From contig MU839090.1 of the NCBI GenBank assembly GCA_030685235.1, forward strand, positions 496,001 to 560,000: a stretch of DNA of 64,000 nucleotides, in the 5' to 3' direction. Numbering within the stretch: position 1 is the first letter of the stretch; each line of letters opens with the position of its first letter. This DNA is from Copromyces sp. CBS 386.78 (Eukaryota; Ascomycota; Sordariomycetes; Sordariales; Sordariaceae). This document shows, one piece after another, positions 46,591 through 59,165 of the stretch. The notes beneath the pieces are model-generated. The model was not told the origin of the DNA. It searched no databases and saw only the letters and a list, made by a program, of their open reading frames with translations. Both the position numbers and the translations under genes were made by a program.

Positions 46591-49500
46591 GGTGATGCTT
46601 GAATCCGTTAGACCTTGGTAATGCGTCGCGAATGCGATGATGGAAGACTCGTTGCGACTGTGTGCTGGGTGATGAGCCGGCGAAAAAAGAAGGAAATAGG
46701 TTGGTATTATTGTATGCGCTTTTTGAAATACAGCGTCTTCGGATACTGAAAGCAAAAGAAAGATAGAGATGAGCCTGGAAAGTGCAACAGAAGCAGTCTC
46801 GGAAGAGAGAAAGTATTTCGGTAAGCACGCTTTGAAGGAGTTATGTCGCCTTTTGAAAAGGGAAGCCGCAGCCGGAACAAGACCTCCACTTGGTGAGCCC
46901 AGACTGTGAAAAGTGAATGAAGCCTTTGAAAGGTTTGGACAGACGTGGACGGCTACGGTAAGATTACTAGTGTAACTGGGACAGAAATGGTAATGTTGGT
47001 GGCGTTTTCGGGGATTCTCTGCTTTTCGTTGGCTCGTTGCTGCCCGGCCCCACTAAAAGAGGGCTGCGGAAATGTCAAATTCGGTTTCCACACAGGCCAA
47101 GCACAGGAAGGAGCTCGCCACTGTGAGTCACGATTAATCATCCCAAATCATTTACTTTCTACTACGTACTTTACAATGCGATAGCAACATCGACTTCTTG
47201 CTGCGACCCTCCATTTCTCTTATCTTACCAGGTGTTGAAGAAATGGGAGTTACAGGTTCCGCTTATTGTTGGCTTGTAGAGACTTACCATTTGCAACACC
47301 ATAACATAACCTCATGCTCTACTTTAGAGAGTGATAGACTTATTGTTGTTATTGGAACCTGAGGCTCTGCGTACGATTTTGCTTTTAGCCCGACTTTATT
47401 ATCTATCTCATCGTTGTGGTTGCTTTTCGTGGGGAGTAAGCCAAGCCAGCAATAAGCGGGAACCTGTAACTCCCATTTCTTTCACCACCTGCTCACTACC
47501 CTAAACTACCTACCTAGCCTGAGCTAGCTTCGCTAATATGGGCTGAACTATTTACCGTGAAGGTGAATAACACCGTCAAATGTTACGAGAAGTTTTGTGA
47601 CTGTATCAAACCGAGTGGCTGCGCGTGCACCATAGAGGGCCTGATATATTCATTACTTGTGTGTTGAGTGTTAAACAATTGGTAACAGTCGGGACAGGTG
47701 ATTGCACACGTTATAAGGTTTCCGCCGGGTGGATGAGTGGCAGAAACTGGAAACAGCCGCATGTTAACAAGATTGTCTGCCAGGCCTTCGACATGGCTCG
47801 ACCATTTAATATGAAGCAACCGAAACTTGCTACTCCTCATCTTTGTCACTAGATGGTGGTATCATTTTGCTATCACGTCAGCCCAGCGGTAGATCCGTAG
47901 AACCCAAACATTTGTTTTTTAAACTCAAAAGCTCAGTCTTGTACCGGAGTGGTGTCACGTCGGAGCCCGTGGCTCCCGGACCGCATCCCGACTCCGGCCC
48001 CGTCACATCCACTCCGGCGCGGATCCCCACTCGAGCGGGGAGCCGGAGGGTGTGTGGGTCCCATGCGTGCCGATCAGGAGAAACTCCATTCTGTTCCATT
48101 GGTTTTACTTGGGGGTTGAGAAAAGTCCCACCACCACAACCCCCAAGTAACATGTGACCACCAGCCAACGAAATACTTCCATCACGGAGGTATAGGCACG
48201 CTCGGCACGTAGTAGGCTCGACTACTGAAGGGTACCACTTCAATGCGCGGTAATCGCTGCCCTGACATATTGGCAAGTCCATCACCCTTTGTGCATGACT
48301 TTCTGGTTCTTGCCAGCCATGTAATTGGACGGCGACTCGAGACGATGCACACAGTTGTGTACACCATGTAGAAGAAGCAAGCGCAGCGATACAGTGGGGA
48401 CTGATCGTGCATTGAGGCTTGTCGGATTTGGAGGTCTTGGGAGGCACAAAGGCCTGGATGGCTTGCGTAGTGTAGTGGCGCGCATGATTCAGTCTATTTG
48501 ATTAGTGCCAGGTGCCCATGGTCATCTGTCCCTTCATCTTCCCAGCATGTTTTATGCTTTCACCGCTCGACCTTCAGGAGAACACATACCTATGCGTGCT
48601 TGAAAATCGTGATTAGGGGACGACAGGCATTGAGTGGATGTACGGATTTTGCATGTGCATATTCCGTTGTCAGGAGTCGTCACGGGCCGGTAATCCACAT
48701 GGCCGTGGTGATGGAATGGGCCCAGTCGACGCACGCTTTCTCCCCTTGCCTCAACGGTTGAATGGTTTCACATCAAATGGGCAGGCTCGTCGACAACAGG
48801 CAAACAAACCAGCAGTTGCGGAGGAATTGTAAATCGATAATCTGCCACAGATCGGGGACTCTCGATGACATTCCGGGCGTGACAGTTGAACAATACCGTA
48901 CGGACCGTCGGACCTAATAGGTTGTACATGGGATGTACTATCGAACTTGGCATCCGAAAAGGGTGTTGGTGAAGGCGTGCAAAAGCGCTGACTGATATCA
49001 TGTCGCCCTCGACTCTGGAATACCGGCGTATCTCCTTACCAAGAGGTCAGAAGGAAGATATATTCAGGCGCCTCTTCAGCCGCGTTTCCTCTACTTCCCT
49101 GCCATCTGCCGTCGTACCATATGGGCGGCCCATTGGCGATCCCTATCGTCCCTTGTTTCTCAAACACCATCCATTATCTCAACCACGGCAACTAGTGCTC
49201 ACCTGATGCCTGATGATACGAATGGCGCCAACGGAAAAGCTGTCTCTCAAGAGCAGGTACGTACCTCTGGGCTGTTCGAGATAGCCGAGACGGGTCTGAA
49301 TTCCAGGCTGTTATTGGCATCCTTCTGGGTCAAGTGTTGCGTTGAACGTGAAGGTCGCTTGACCCGTTTCTCCGAGTGATGATCAACCCTGGTTGAGAGG
49401 CGACAGTCGTTTGAACCGGCAAGCGGCTCCAACCGACGTCCGTGATGGTTGAAGATCCGCCACATCCAAATGAAAAGCCAAACTCCGACCGAGCAGAGAT

Positions 49501-51086
49501 GTGGTTTCGGGAGGCCAAAGCGTGCGAATAAAGTCAAGCTTTTTCAAATGGGTCCTGTTATTAGGGGTCTGTTGGCCCCTACGGAGAAATCATGCTGCCA
49601 GTCATCTGTCGACAGCGCGCTAACACCTTAGGGACAACCAGGCCGGGGCGTGGCAGGCTTCGCTTACGCCGTACCGGTACCGGCACTAGGCCCAAGTGAG
49701 CGTCAATCGGGCTTTCCGTTCTTTCAGGGTTTTCACATTGACGGTTTTCAGTTGGTCCAGTTGCGGCTTCCGGCTTTCTGACTGCGACGGCGCGCAAGAG
49801 CGACGGCGGCGGCGGACGAGTAGGAAGTGGAAGGTGCGATTGTGGGTTTGCTTTGATGGCTGCTTTTTAATGGCAGGATGGGCGCTCCACTGACCATCAT
49901 GGGCCGGTATTGGGCCCTCTGATTGGTGCATGCGACGCGTCGCTGCCGGGTAAAGACCCCGCCTCCTCCACTCTCCCCCACTCTCACTGGTTCGCCGGCC
50001 TGGGATTCCTCCTCCTGCCTACCGGTACAGGTAACTGTCAGACTGTCAGGTCAGACAGGTACCATCACTCAGCTACAGCACCAGGCTGCCTCTTCAGGTT
50101 TTTATTGCCCGTTCGTGCCGTTCTTTCATCACAAGCACGTCGCTGCACCATTCATCACCCACACGATTCGAACTTCCAGGTTCATCTTGACCATGGTGTA
50201 CGTAGTTGGCCATTCACATTCACCAGTCGAGTGGCCGGCCTTGTTTGCCCACTCAGCGCACTGCGCTCGACGCATCGACCAGCATTTAAAGTCTTGTCAC
50301 TTGCATTGATTGCGCTGACCATTTCTGCCATTGGATTTGCTCGCTTTAAGAACGGGCTAGCTTCCAGAACTCCTCTCGTCGTCCCAGCTATCCCAGCTGC
50401 ATCGGCCCTGTCCTTTTCATGTTCTGATTCTGTCAGTCTCCATTCGCCATCGCTCACTCTCTGCCAGTTGCAGTTGCAGGTGCCTGTTGTTGCGGTTAGC
50501 GTGCCGCAGCAAATAAACCACGCCGCCTTCTTTCCCCAAAAAAGCCTCCATTTTCTCTTTCTCACTGAGCACACGAACTCAGTCTCTTACCGCACGCCAA
50601 CAGAGTCCTCTCCCCCCCTGTGCGACACAGGCGTGGATTCACCGTCTCAAAGCTCGCTCGCAGGCATTGTCGCGAGCACAGCACCTACCGTCAGGGCTTT
50701 CCATTGACGGGTACCGGATACATCGCCGGATGTTGGAGACTGGATACACCATCCCCATCCCAGTGACCGAGACCAGATCCAGGTCACTTAGCCCGCCAGG
50801 GACCTCAGTCCAGGCCAAGAAAGAAAACCGCATCCCCGAATCCGACCCCGACCCTGACCTGGTCCCAAGCATTGTTGTCTCGGAGGAAAAGACAAGGATA
50901 TCTTGTCTGCTGTGCCGAGTGCAGTGTGTTGTGACAGTCTCCCGGGTTCAGAAAATCACAGAAATACCCGTTGTATTTCGCTCACGTCTTCCGATTTCCA
51001 CCCTTTTCTGCGCCAGTCCATGATTTCTGTGTCGAGGTAACAACAGGTCGAGTTCCGAGAGAGCATCGACTGCCGCGCTCATCACC
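46591..51086. other. Gene-poor interval, 4.5 kb, with one inverted-repeat element
   Basis: No gene recognised. The frames at 47878-48447 (-, 189 codons) and 49910-50707 (+, 265 codons) lack homology features; the latter lies in a pyrimidine-rich tract that looks like a long 5' leader of the gene at 51087. A 263-bp inverted-repeat element occupies 47229-47491. Confidence 0.5.
47229..47491. mobile_element. MITE-like inverted-repeat element (263 bp)
   Basis: Left arm 47229-47274 and right arm 47438-47491 are inverted copies of each other over about 45 bp, starting CAGGTG and sharing GAAATGGGAGTTACAGGTTC. The spacer has no coding frame. Flanks do not show a clear TSD under this boundary choice. 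No sign of RIP. The CAGG end resembles some hAT-type TIRs, but class is not assigned. Confidence 0.65.
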
Positions 51087-52016
51087 ATGGAACCTGTCCC
51101 AGAGACCGAGCGAATGGAGGAGTTCCGCCCCTCTCCCCTTCCTAGTTTGAGAGTCAACGCACCCGAGTTCGACTACTTGCGCAAGCCGCCCACCCTTCGC
51201 CGATCAACCGACCCCTCTCCAGCATCCCCCACCTCACCATCTTGGTCAACTCCCACACTTCCCTATCGCCCTCGCGCCTCCTCGCCGCTGTCTACGCTTC
51301 ATGTCAGGTCGAGGTCAGCAGTAAACCTAGCACCGCCCATGGCGCGCACCCAGTCTATGCCCGGCGTAAATGGATCCGGCCATCTTCTTTTCTCACCACA
51401 TATCCGACCACAGAGCCCTGCTCAGTCGCCGAGCCGGGTCCGTCCCCTCCGCAAGCCAGTCGACGATGTTTTCCCTTCCTCGCCAACTCGCATGTCGGTC
51501 CTCGACCATGAAAGGCAGCTTTCCGAGAGAAACAGCTCGCCAAACCTTACCCTGGCCTCAACGTCCACAGCGGCCCGACTACGAAGACCCTCTTCGCCTT
51601 TGCGACTCGTTCACCATTCCAGCACCACATCGTTGTCATCCATACCATCGACTCCTTCTTCAGTCGCATCGTCGCCATCCTACCGAGTTCACGACTCCTT
51701 TTCCAGCAACTACTACGCATCCTCCATGCCTTCAACACCCACCTCGATGAGATCCAGGAGCCCCAGCATTTCCAGTCTTGAAACCATCCCAGACACCCCA
51801 GATGCCGAGGAGGCTGCTTTGGAAGCCGAAAGAATTGCGCAGCTGAAGGCCGCGGCGGAGGCGGCGGAAGGTGGCGGTGATGCCAAGAGCAAAGCGAGTA
51901 CGGACTTGCGAGGCAGGACGCTAGGGTTTGGTTCCAGGGACAAGCGCAAGCGATGGAGTGTCTGCGGTGCTGAGAGAAGGCAGGATCTCGACTTGGAGAC
52001 CATCTGGGAGGATTAA
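51087..52016 (+). CDS. Basic Ser/Pro-rich conserved fungal protein, function unknown
   Basis: Single exon, 309 residues. The ATG sits in a good context (CACCATGG). Residues 1-225 are a disordered Ser/Pro/Arg-rich region with many S-P and R-x-x-S sites. Residues 235-265 form an Ala/Glu-rich predicted helix (E-E-A-A-L-E-A-E-R-I-A-Q-L-K). The C-terminal 40 residues carry K-R-K-R-W-S-V-C-G-A-E-R-R and end in D-L-E-T-I-W-E-D, which looks like the conserved core. Multiple Ser/Thr-Pro sites suggest phosphorylation. I do not know a function. It is preceded by about 1 kb of pyrimidine-rich leader-like sequence. Confidence 0.8.
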   Translation: MEPVPETERMEEFRPSPLPSLRVNAPEFDYLRKPPTLRRSTDPSPASPTSPSWSTPTLPYRPRASSPLSTLHVRSRSAVNLAPPMARTQSMPGVNGSGHLLFSPHIRPQSPAQSPSRVRPLRKPVDDVFPSSPTRMSVLDHERQLSERNSSPNLTLASTSTAARLRRPSSPLRLVHHSSTTSLSSIPSTPSSVASSPSYRVHDSFSSNYYASSMPSTPTSMRSRSPSISSLETIPDTPDAEEAALEAERIAQLKAAAEAAEGGGDAKSKASTDLRGRTLGFGSRDKRKRWSVCGAERRQDLDLETIWED

Positions 52017-53250
52017 ACCTTTCGGCGTGTTCTCGCGACTCTCTGGATCTGGTGCCGTACCAAGATACGGCACCCAATATCAGCAGTGATATCCAGACAG
52101 GCAGATGCGCCTTGGCGGATCCGATCTGGCTACGAGGACGAGGCTATCTTCTTTGCATAAAGGGCGGCGGCTTTTTTTCCAGTCTTTTCTCCTTTTTACC
52201 AAGCATATCGGCATCGAGTTCTTTCAACCATTGGGAAATATTGGCGGCGTTTGGTTGGGGGATGGAATTATTCCTTTCGATACCCTCTCTGACATGGGCA
52301 TCCGACAATTTAAGGACGCCTATGACAGCAGCCCTTTTTGTGCGTTGGGTAACTTGCGATGAATGTGGTGGGGGTTTGTTCTCAGCCATCATCATGAATG
52401 AGGTCAATCTGTCGTTTTCATCATGGGTTTTTTTTTTCTTGTCCTTTCGCTCGTTTCGTTTAGCGACTATGGGGGGTTTCGGACTGGACTGGAGTGGACT
52501 GGACTGTATGTTATCATCGGATTCCCCTATGGCTTGAGGGGTCAAGCTGTCATAAGCGCTCTATAGGATTCGCTTACTTCTATTCATATCATCTTCAAAC
52601 TGTAATCACTTCCCTACACTGATGCTTGCTCGGCGATTCTCGACTAGGTGATATGCAGATATGGATGCAGTGAACGTGTTGGTACTGATGTGACAGACGA
52701 CTTTGCACCTGAACCACACGAAACAGTTGGCAGGGACATTGACATATTGGGCGGTGGTGCAGTACAGATGCTTAAAGGAGACGGTTGAGGATACAGAACG
52801 CTTGAATCAACATGCTAGAGAGATGTGAAGTGAGAAGTGATGCTTCTAGAATCCATGCCATAATCCTTCTCCCTTCAGTATTTGATATATCATCAGCCTC
52901 TCCTTACCCATAATGGCGCCTCATTATCTCGACATACCCGCTCTCAGTTCTTGAATAGACCGAAAACCGGTTTCAACGTATTGATGGTGTGAAGTAATTG
53001 TCACCGGTATTAACCCGCGACTATGATTTCAGTAGGCTTTGGCAGTATCATTCTACATAGCGGCTTCTTGTTATAACCCTTACAGACTTGCAGTAACACA
53101 TGGGTCATGGGTAGTTCATGAGCATCGACTGTACGGCCATTTAGACCCCTGACGGCTTTCTTTGGTGTTCATTTTGGTAAACTGATTGGCAGGCAGATGT
53201 ACCTCGTTTGCCATGATCCTCATACTTATAGATATAACTTTGAACCTTGA
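52017..53250. other. Intergenic between two convergent genes
   Basis: 1.2 kb containing both 3' untranslated regions. Short frames only; no RNA gene or repeat recognised. Confidence 0.5.
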
Positions 53251-54600
53251 CTAGTCAAAAGGTATCCTCCTCAAACTCTCCATCTGTCCCCTCTTCCTCA
53301 TTTCCTCCGCCGCCGCCAGACTGCTCGGTACCTTGATGCCGCAGCAGTCGCCCCAACCAGTCGGCTGATGCACATGCCTCTTACCATCACTATCATCATA
53401 GACCTCCACCTCGCCGCCTTCCTCCTCATTCTCCTCGCTACCCACAGCGTTGGGATCTTGCTCGCTCATACCCTCCGCCGCTGGAATCAACGACCCGAAC
53501 AAGAAGTGTTGCATAACCGGCAACTTCTTCAGCACCTCAGACACAAACATACTCCTCATTCCTCCCTCAATCTTCTCCCAGTTCTTGGCGCTGCTGATAT
53601 CATCCAGCATTGGACTATGCCACCTCAGCCCTTTCACCGTCTTGGTGCTATTGACAAATGCCACCTGACCCAGGTACAAGAAATCATGCCCAAACTCTTC
53701 GAGAGTCAGCTCCTGATGGATCGCCCGCGGCGTGATAAAATGGTGATGCAACAGCTGGCTGGCGCCAAACAGGAACGGCAAGAACTGGTAATCATCCAGT
53801 CCCCACACGCCGTGAGACCCGGCTGGCTCGAGGTAGTACGTCATTTGGATCAGGCGCATGACTTCGAGGTAGCGGGCGAAGACGCGGAGCACGAGGGCTT
53901 TGAAGTCGGACTTTTCGATGACCGAGAGCTGGTACAGGCACAAAAGCCACATCATGAAGTTGAGCTCGTGGCCCGAGCCGTAGTCGATGCGCGTGCGGTT
54001 GCCGAAGGATTGGTTGAGGTAAGCCGAGGCTTCAGTGACGGCCGCTTCTGGAAGTTTCCCTCCAGATCCAGAAAAGGCGGCGTGCCACTGTGAACCGCGC
54101 TGCTTGACCTTGTCGAGAAAGAGGCGGAAGGTCTTATTGCCGAAGCGAGAGCCGCCTTGGTCATCTGGTGGAGACTCCTTGCACAGCGCTTCGGTCTCGT
54201 CGAGAATGCGGAGAATGGTCTTCACGGGCTCGCTGAGGCCCGAGTCCTCGATGGCCGAGATGGGCGTGTCGGCCACGGATTCGGAGAGGGAGAAGACGAA
54301 GGAAAGGATGAGGTTGAAGGTGGGAGAGGCTAGGAAGAGCTCGTGGTCTTTCCGGAGAAGAATACGTCGGACGGGGGTCCGGAACTCAAGGGTCGACAGG
54401 TCTGGGCGGGGAGGCAGGGCGGGGGTTTCTGGTACCGGAGTCGGGTTCGATGGTTCTTGCCTTCGGCGCCGTGGCTCTAGTTTGGGAATACGGTCTCGTA
54501 GATTCGGGATGGCCTGGCCGGCTTTGGAGACGGTTTGTCCTGTGGCTGTTGGTGGTCCTTGGCCGGTTCCGGGCCCTCCCCCTCTCGTTGTTAGATCCAT
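53251..54600 (-). CDS. rrd1: PTPA-type serine/threonine protein phosphatase 2A activator (Rrd family)
   Basis: Single exon; the ATG at 54600 gives 449 residues. The frame stays open to 54789, but the extra residues are unlike the family. The N-terminal 65 residues are Pro/Arg-rich. The PTPA domain covers about residues 85-390, with G-S-H-G-V-W-G-L-D-D-Y-Q-F-L-P-F-L-F-G near the middle, the family's peptide-binding signature. An acidic loop follows, then the C-terminal motif G-W-G-D-C-C-G-I-K-V-P-S-S. PTPA is a peptidyl-prolyl isomerase-like chaperone that prepares the PP2A catalytic subunit. The acidic extension and C-terminal motif favour the Rrd1 rather than the Rrd2 branch, with moderate certainty. 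Divergent from rrp46. Confidence 0.93.
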   Translation of the reverse strand: MDLTTRGGGPGTGQGPPTATGQTVSKAGQAIPNLRDRIPKLEPRRRRQEPSNPTPVPETPALPPRPDLSTLEFRTPVRRILLRKDHELFLASPTFNLILSFVFSLSESVADTPISAIEDSGLSEPVKTILRILDETEALCKESPPDDQGGSRFGNKTFRLFLDKVKQRGSQWHAAFSGSGGKLPEAAVTEASAYLNQSFGNRTRIDYGSGHELNFMMWLLCLYQLSVIEKSDFKALVLRVFARYLEVMRLIQMTYYLEPAGSHGVWGLDDYQFLPFLFGASQLLHHHFITPRAIHQELTLEEFGHDFLYLGQVAFVNSTKTVKGLRWHSPMLDDISSAKNWEKIEGGMRSMFVSEVLKKLPVMQHFLFGSLIPAAEGMSEQDPNAVGSEENEEEGGEVEVYDDSDGKRHVHQPTGWGDCCGIKVPSSLAAAEEMRKRGQMESLRRIPFD

Positions 54601-55166
54601 GATGAAACTTGTGTGATTTAAGCAGACTATGGTGGACTCCTGCGTCGTCGTGTCGTAGCTGACTAGATTCCAAATTTCGGATGTGGTGACTGAAGCTGAG
54701 GATATTGGTTCCGTGATGTAGGAGGAGAGGTTCCAAGTGTAGATGTAGGAAGGAAGTTTAGTGACGGGCAATCCCCTGAATGCTGGCATCTACCCCGCCG
54801 TAGAGCCATCGTGGGGCAGGCAAAGTGCTAACGCCCTGAGGTGTAATGGCGTTCTTAGGCGGGGCCGGGGCCGTTCGCGACTTCGTTCCACTGGCTGGGC
54901 TGGGCTGCAGCTTCCTGAAAGCTTGGCAGGCACTGCTGGGCCCGCCGCTGGGAAGGAACGGAGTGGGGTCATCTCAAAAGCTAGCGCCCCCGGGGCTGCA
55001 GATCCCGTCGTGGAGGAACGACCCGCCTTGAACATCCCGCCTTCAAATCTTCACTCGCGCCCGCAGAACTGAAGCAATCTCAGTCACAGCTTGATCTCAG
55101 CCGCTGTCTGTCACAACCAAATTTCAAGCCCCGGCCACCTTCACCGACCCAAATACCACTCACATC
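54601..55166. promoter_or_regulatory. Shared upstream region of the PTPA gene and rrp46
   Basis: 566 bp between divergent start codons, GC-rich in the middle. No specific motif recognised. Confidence 0.45.
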
Positions 55167-56054
55167 ATGACCACTGCGGCACCCGAAGCGTCCCTCAACG
55201 CCCTTCCCCGGGCTGATGGATCGGCCAGGTATTCGTATGCTGGGTACACGGTCACGGCCTCAGTCAACGGACCCATTGAGGCTCAGCGCCGGGATGAACA
55301 CGCTTATGAGGCTCACGTCGATGTCATCGTACGACCCTCTGCCGGGGTAGGAGGTGAGAACATGATAATGGCACCACCATCCAGGAAAGGGACTACATCT
55401 CACCCACTTCGCTTTTCTATATAGGAACACGAGAGCGCCATCTTGAATCTATCTTGCAGTCCTCTCTTTCTCAAATCATCCTCGTCAAGAACTTCCCCCG
55501 TTCCGTCATCCAGATCGTTCTTCAAATCGAGAGCACGCCTGAAAATGCTTACGTCAACACAAAGCTGGTCCAGGCCAGTTTGGTAAGAAAATTCCCAACC
55601 TGTTCCCCATCTGCCATTAGGCTATAGCTAATCCTGGCAACAGAACCTCCCCATCATCCCAGCCTTATTCCAGACCGCCGTTCTCGCTCTCTTATCGGCT
55701 ACTGTGCCAATGAAGGCAACCGCCACATCCACAGTCGTCGCTGTGGTATCCGAGGATGGTTCGAAGGAGATTGTGGCTGATCCCTCCCCCAAGGATATCG
55801 GTGAGGCCACCTCGCTACACGTCCTTGCTTTCACTTCCCACGATGAACTTCTTCTTTCAGAAAGCGAGGGCGACTTCACCGTCAAGGAGTGGGATGACGT
55901 ATACGAAAGGGCACAGCAGATTTGCTGCCAGACTGCCTCGAAGCAGGCAGGTATCGATATGATGCTTGACGATGACTCGTCCGGCCCAAATATGCGCCAT
56001 TTCCTCCGGTCGGCGCTGGAGACCAAGGTAGCATCCGATCTCTACTGGAAGTGA
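55167..56054 (+). CDS. rrp46: Exosome subunit Rrp46 (RNase PH-like)
   Basis: Three exons: 55167-55353, 55425-55582, 55644-56054, with 71- and 61-bp GT-AG introns; 251 residues. The RNase PH-like fold runs through the whole protein: a start with L-P-R-A-D-G-S-A-R-Y (the family's R-x-D-G-S-A block), N-G-P-I-E-A-Q-R-R-D-E, then E-R-H-L-E-S-I-L, and L-P-I-I-P-A-L-F-Q-T-A at the exon 3 start. Rrp46 is one of six RNase PH-like proteins in the catalytically inert nine-subunit ring of the RNA exosome. An acidic insert near residues 155-200 is larger than in yeast. Splice sites were chosen because they join the conserved blocks in frame. Confidence 0.93.
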
Positions 56055-59000
56055 AGCTACATTCGGTCTTAGACAGTCTGCTCGCATCTCGCGCGTTTCA
56101 AAAGATGAAGGGTTGAGCATTCGGCTCGTGGTGTTTCCGGAATGAAACCAATAGGCCTTTTCGCCGGTTGACGGGACAAGTGCAGCTTGCAATGCGACTC
56201 GAGAATCCTTGACGCCGTGGAGAAAAGCCAGTCTGGGCAGATACGGACCAGACACATTCAAAGGATAACCGCTCCCCTCCCGGCACAATTACACATCACT
56301 TGGCAAAGCGGCGATTGTGATCGCGATGGATATCAAGGCAGCGGAGTGGATAACAACCTCACGTGAGATTTTACTTGGGTTGCTGTGCATCGGTTCCTTT
56401 GACGAAACTATCGCCGCTTCAAACGCACAAGAGGGTGGGTCCGACATAGGGGTTGCGTTTGGAATTTCCCAGGCCAGGGCCAGACCCCTGTTTCATGTCG
56501 CCTTTCCAGGCACTCCAAACTGTGACATTGGGGACTACGGTCTTGGTGTCTCTGGTGTGCCTGAAAAACCAATCGACAAGTGAAACGGAGATAATGGGTG
56601 CCTCAATGTGACACTGCGGTTGTGGAAGCTATCCAATCCAGATGATGGGAACCATCGAACTTGATCCATATCGCAGTCACGCAGCTATGAGCCTCGAGGT
56701 GCCGGTTTGGTGCCCCTGCATTGGGCTTTTCGGGAGCGACTACTCTTCGCCTCCGTACGAGTCAGGCTTAGTTCTATGCACCACACAATTTTCAGTCCCA
56801 TTCCGACTTCTTGACCATGGTTGTGCTCGCCTTTTCTCTGGCTGTCTACGCGGTCTGGACGCCATCAATGCGCAATGGCATTTGTCTCTTTCCAGCGGGC
56901 CAAACAGGGCTTCACGGAACACCACGTGGGTTCCGTTGATGAAGGTCTGGAGTGTAAGTTTGTGCAGTGAGAAGATCGAAACGAAAGCGCTTGTGTTATT
57001 ATGCGGCTTCTGAATATCGCGAAAGGCATACTAATTAATGCAGAAACGATCTCTGGTACCTCGCGCCCTGGCCGGAGACGGACTGCCAGCGCCGGCGCCT
57101 GTACCCCGGACGTTCGCCTTCAAAACCCCAGCCGCACCGGGATACATGAGACGTAACTTACACCTTGAATCTAGTGTACCATGATGCTCTGGACCTCTCC
57201 GCGCATCATATGGGGGGGGGGAATATTGATACGAAGCTTCGAGTTATGCGAGAATATACTCGAGGACGCCTCTGTCGCGAGCACTGGGAACATCCAAAAG
57301 TTAGACAAACCGATGGCATAATTACAACGTGCAGCATCCATCTTCTCCTGCAGATACATCGTCCCGTCTCGACAGGCCTATCTCCGCGTTTCGATACCCG
57401 CCATTGCAGCTCTATAACGCTGTAGCCCAAAAGAAACTGTCACAGGAACCTACTCGGACTTGGAATCCCAAATTAGGATAGCTATAGTATACCAATGCGT
57501 ATAGTGTACACATTCCGGGGTAGCCTAGGAGCTACAACTCCACCCCCTTGCCGCACCCCGAATACGTCGAACAGCTCCATTCCGATCTCACAGATTGTGA
57601 CCCGCCGAAACGTCCACCACTACCTATCCCCGGCGCCCCGCTCCCCTCCCGGACCTGTCTCGAGGTATTAAATCACAAGCACGACTGATGTTCGTTTTTT
57701 GCCTTCGTCGTCTGCTCCTCATTCGTGTGCATATTTGCTACTTTCACTGTCTATACCCTTATTTCCAAAGACTTCCATTCTTTCCGCCTCAGGAGGCACC
57801 TACATTGTCAGAACTCTGGTAGTTCTCACTCTCACTTATCCTAGCATTTCTTTTATTATCTCTGACCTCCGCACTCTTTCGTTGGAACGCCCAGACGATT
57901 CCCAATTATTTGACGGCCCAATCAGTGTCCTAATCACGTCGAATAACGATCACGGAATAAGACTATCGATTAGCGTTGGACCTCCTTTTCGGCAAAACTT
58001 CTCTTGGGCAGCGTATTCAGATATATAAGCGGCGACTCTACGGCACACACTGTGACCCGTTCCCAACGACAAGCGATTCTTTTCACGCTCCAAAGCCATA
58101 CAAAGACCACGTGCGTATCACTGGTCACGATCCCACAGCGATTTGTGCCAATTGTTCGTATTGTCAGCAAAAAGACACAGGCAGGAACACCGTCACACGG
58201 GATCACATACCCGCGCCCCAACTAAGATTGTTGGCACCTGCATATCAGATCCAGGTAAGTACTTCTGCCCTTTTGCTTTCTCTGCTGTCTTAGGTTCTTT
58301 CTCTCACATTAAGCGCCATGTTGGCTTTAATTTTGAGAACATGAAGAGATCTGGACGAGTCCTGACTAGGGAACCCTGGGAAACATACAGACCCGCTAAC
58401 TGCTCGTTATCAACTTCCCAGATTCGCCTCCTGTCTTTGATTCCTCTTTGGCCTATTGTGTAACGTGTGAGCACAATCACGCTATATCACACTTTCGAGC
58501 CAAGTTTGCAGCGAAACCCGAAACGCGAGACAACCGCTGCCGTCGTTTGGTCTTTGCCAGACACTCTGTACTTGCTCGTTTGCGTCCGGGCACAGATATT
58601 TATTTGGCTAGGACCATATCAGCTATCACTCTCTCAGTGACGTCGCACTCGGATTTTGAGGACTCGACTCACCATTCTCAATTCCCGTCGCCGTGTTGCA
58701 CCTACCGTTGCACTGAGAAGATCGCATTGCAGCAGGTCGCATCTTGCAAAGGCCTTCTTTCTTTGTCCTGGTTCCGTGCAATCCGACAAGTCAATCGGGA
58801 CTCATTGTCGAGGTCCCTTGCAACAATCACACACTGTACGGATTACCTTGCAGCACTCCAACGTCCCCAATCTTTTGGTGACTCTTTACCCCATACGCAA
58901 CCCTACAATCGCGGAGCTAACCAGGCGGTTTCCCAGTGCGGCCTTCTACCAGCCATCTCGAATCATTCGCCAATTCGACCGGGTTCTTTTGCAGGAAGTG

Positions 59001-59165
59001 AGCTGAGCCGGCGCGTTTTGTACCTGGCTACCAAACGAAGAATTGGCTAAACTCGGACTGCGGCAAAGCAAAGCGGAGGATCTGCCGAAAATAGACAACG
59101 GTACCTACCTTACCTTCCACCACGGTAACACCTGCGCTAAAGACAGATCGATCGATCCACCCAAC
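56055..59165. other. Gene-poor interval, 3.1 kb
   Basis: No gene recognised. Frames at 56642-57013 (123 codons) and 58448-59050 (200 codons) have no family features. The last 1.4 kb is pyrimidine-rich and may include promoter, leader and leader introns of the NAD kinase gene. Confidence 0.5.

Noticed and set aside
47878..48447. 189-codon minus frame
   Set aside because: No family features; overlapped by other frames of similar length, as expected by chance in CpG-rich DNA.
49910..50707. 265-codon + frame
   Set aside because: Built from a pyrimidine-rich leader-like tract; residue content (Ser/Pro/Leu) follows base composition.
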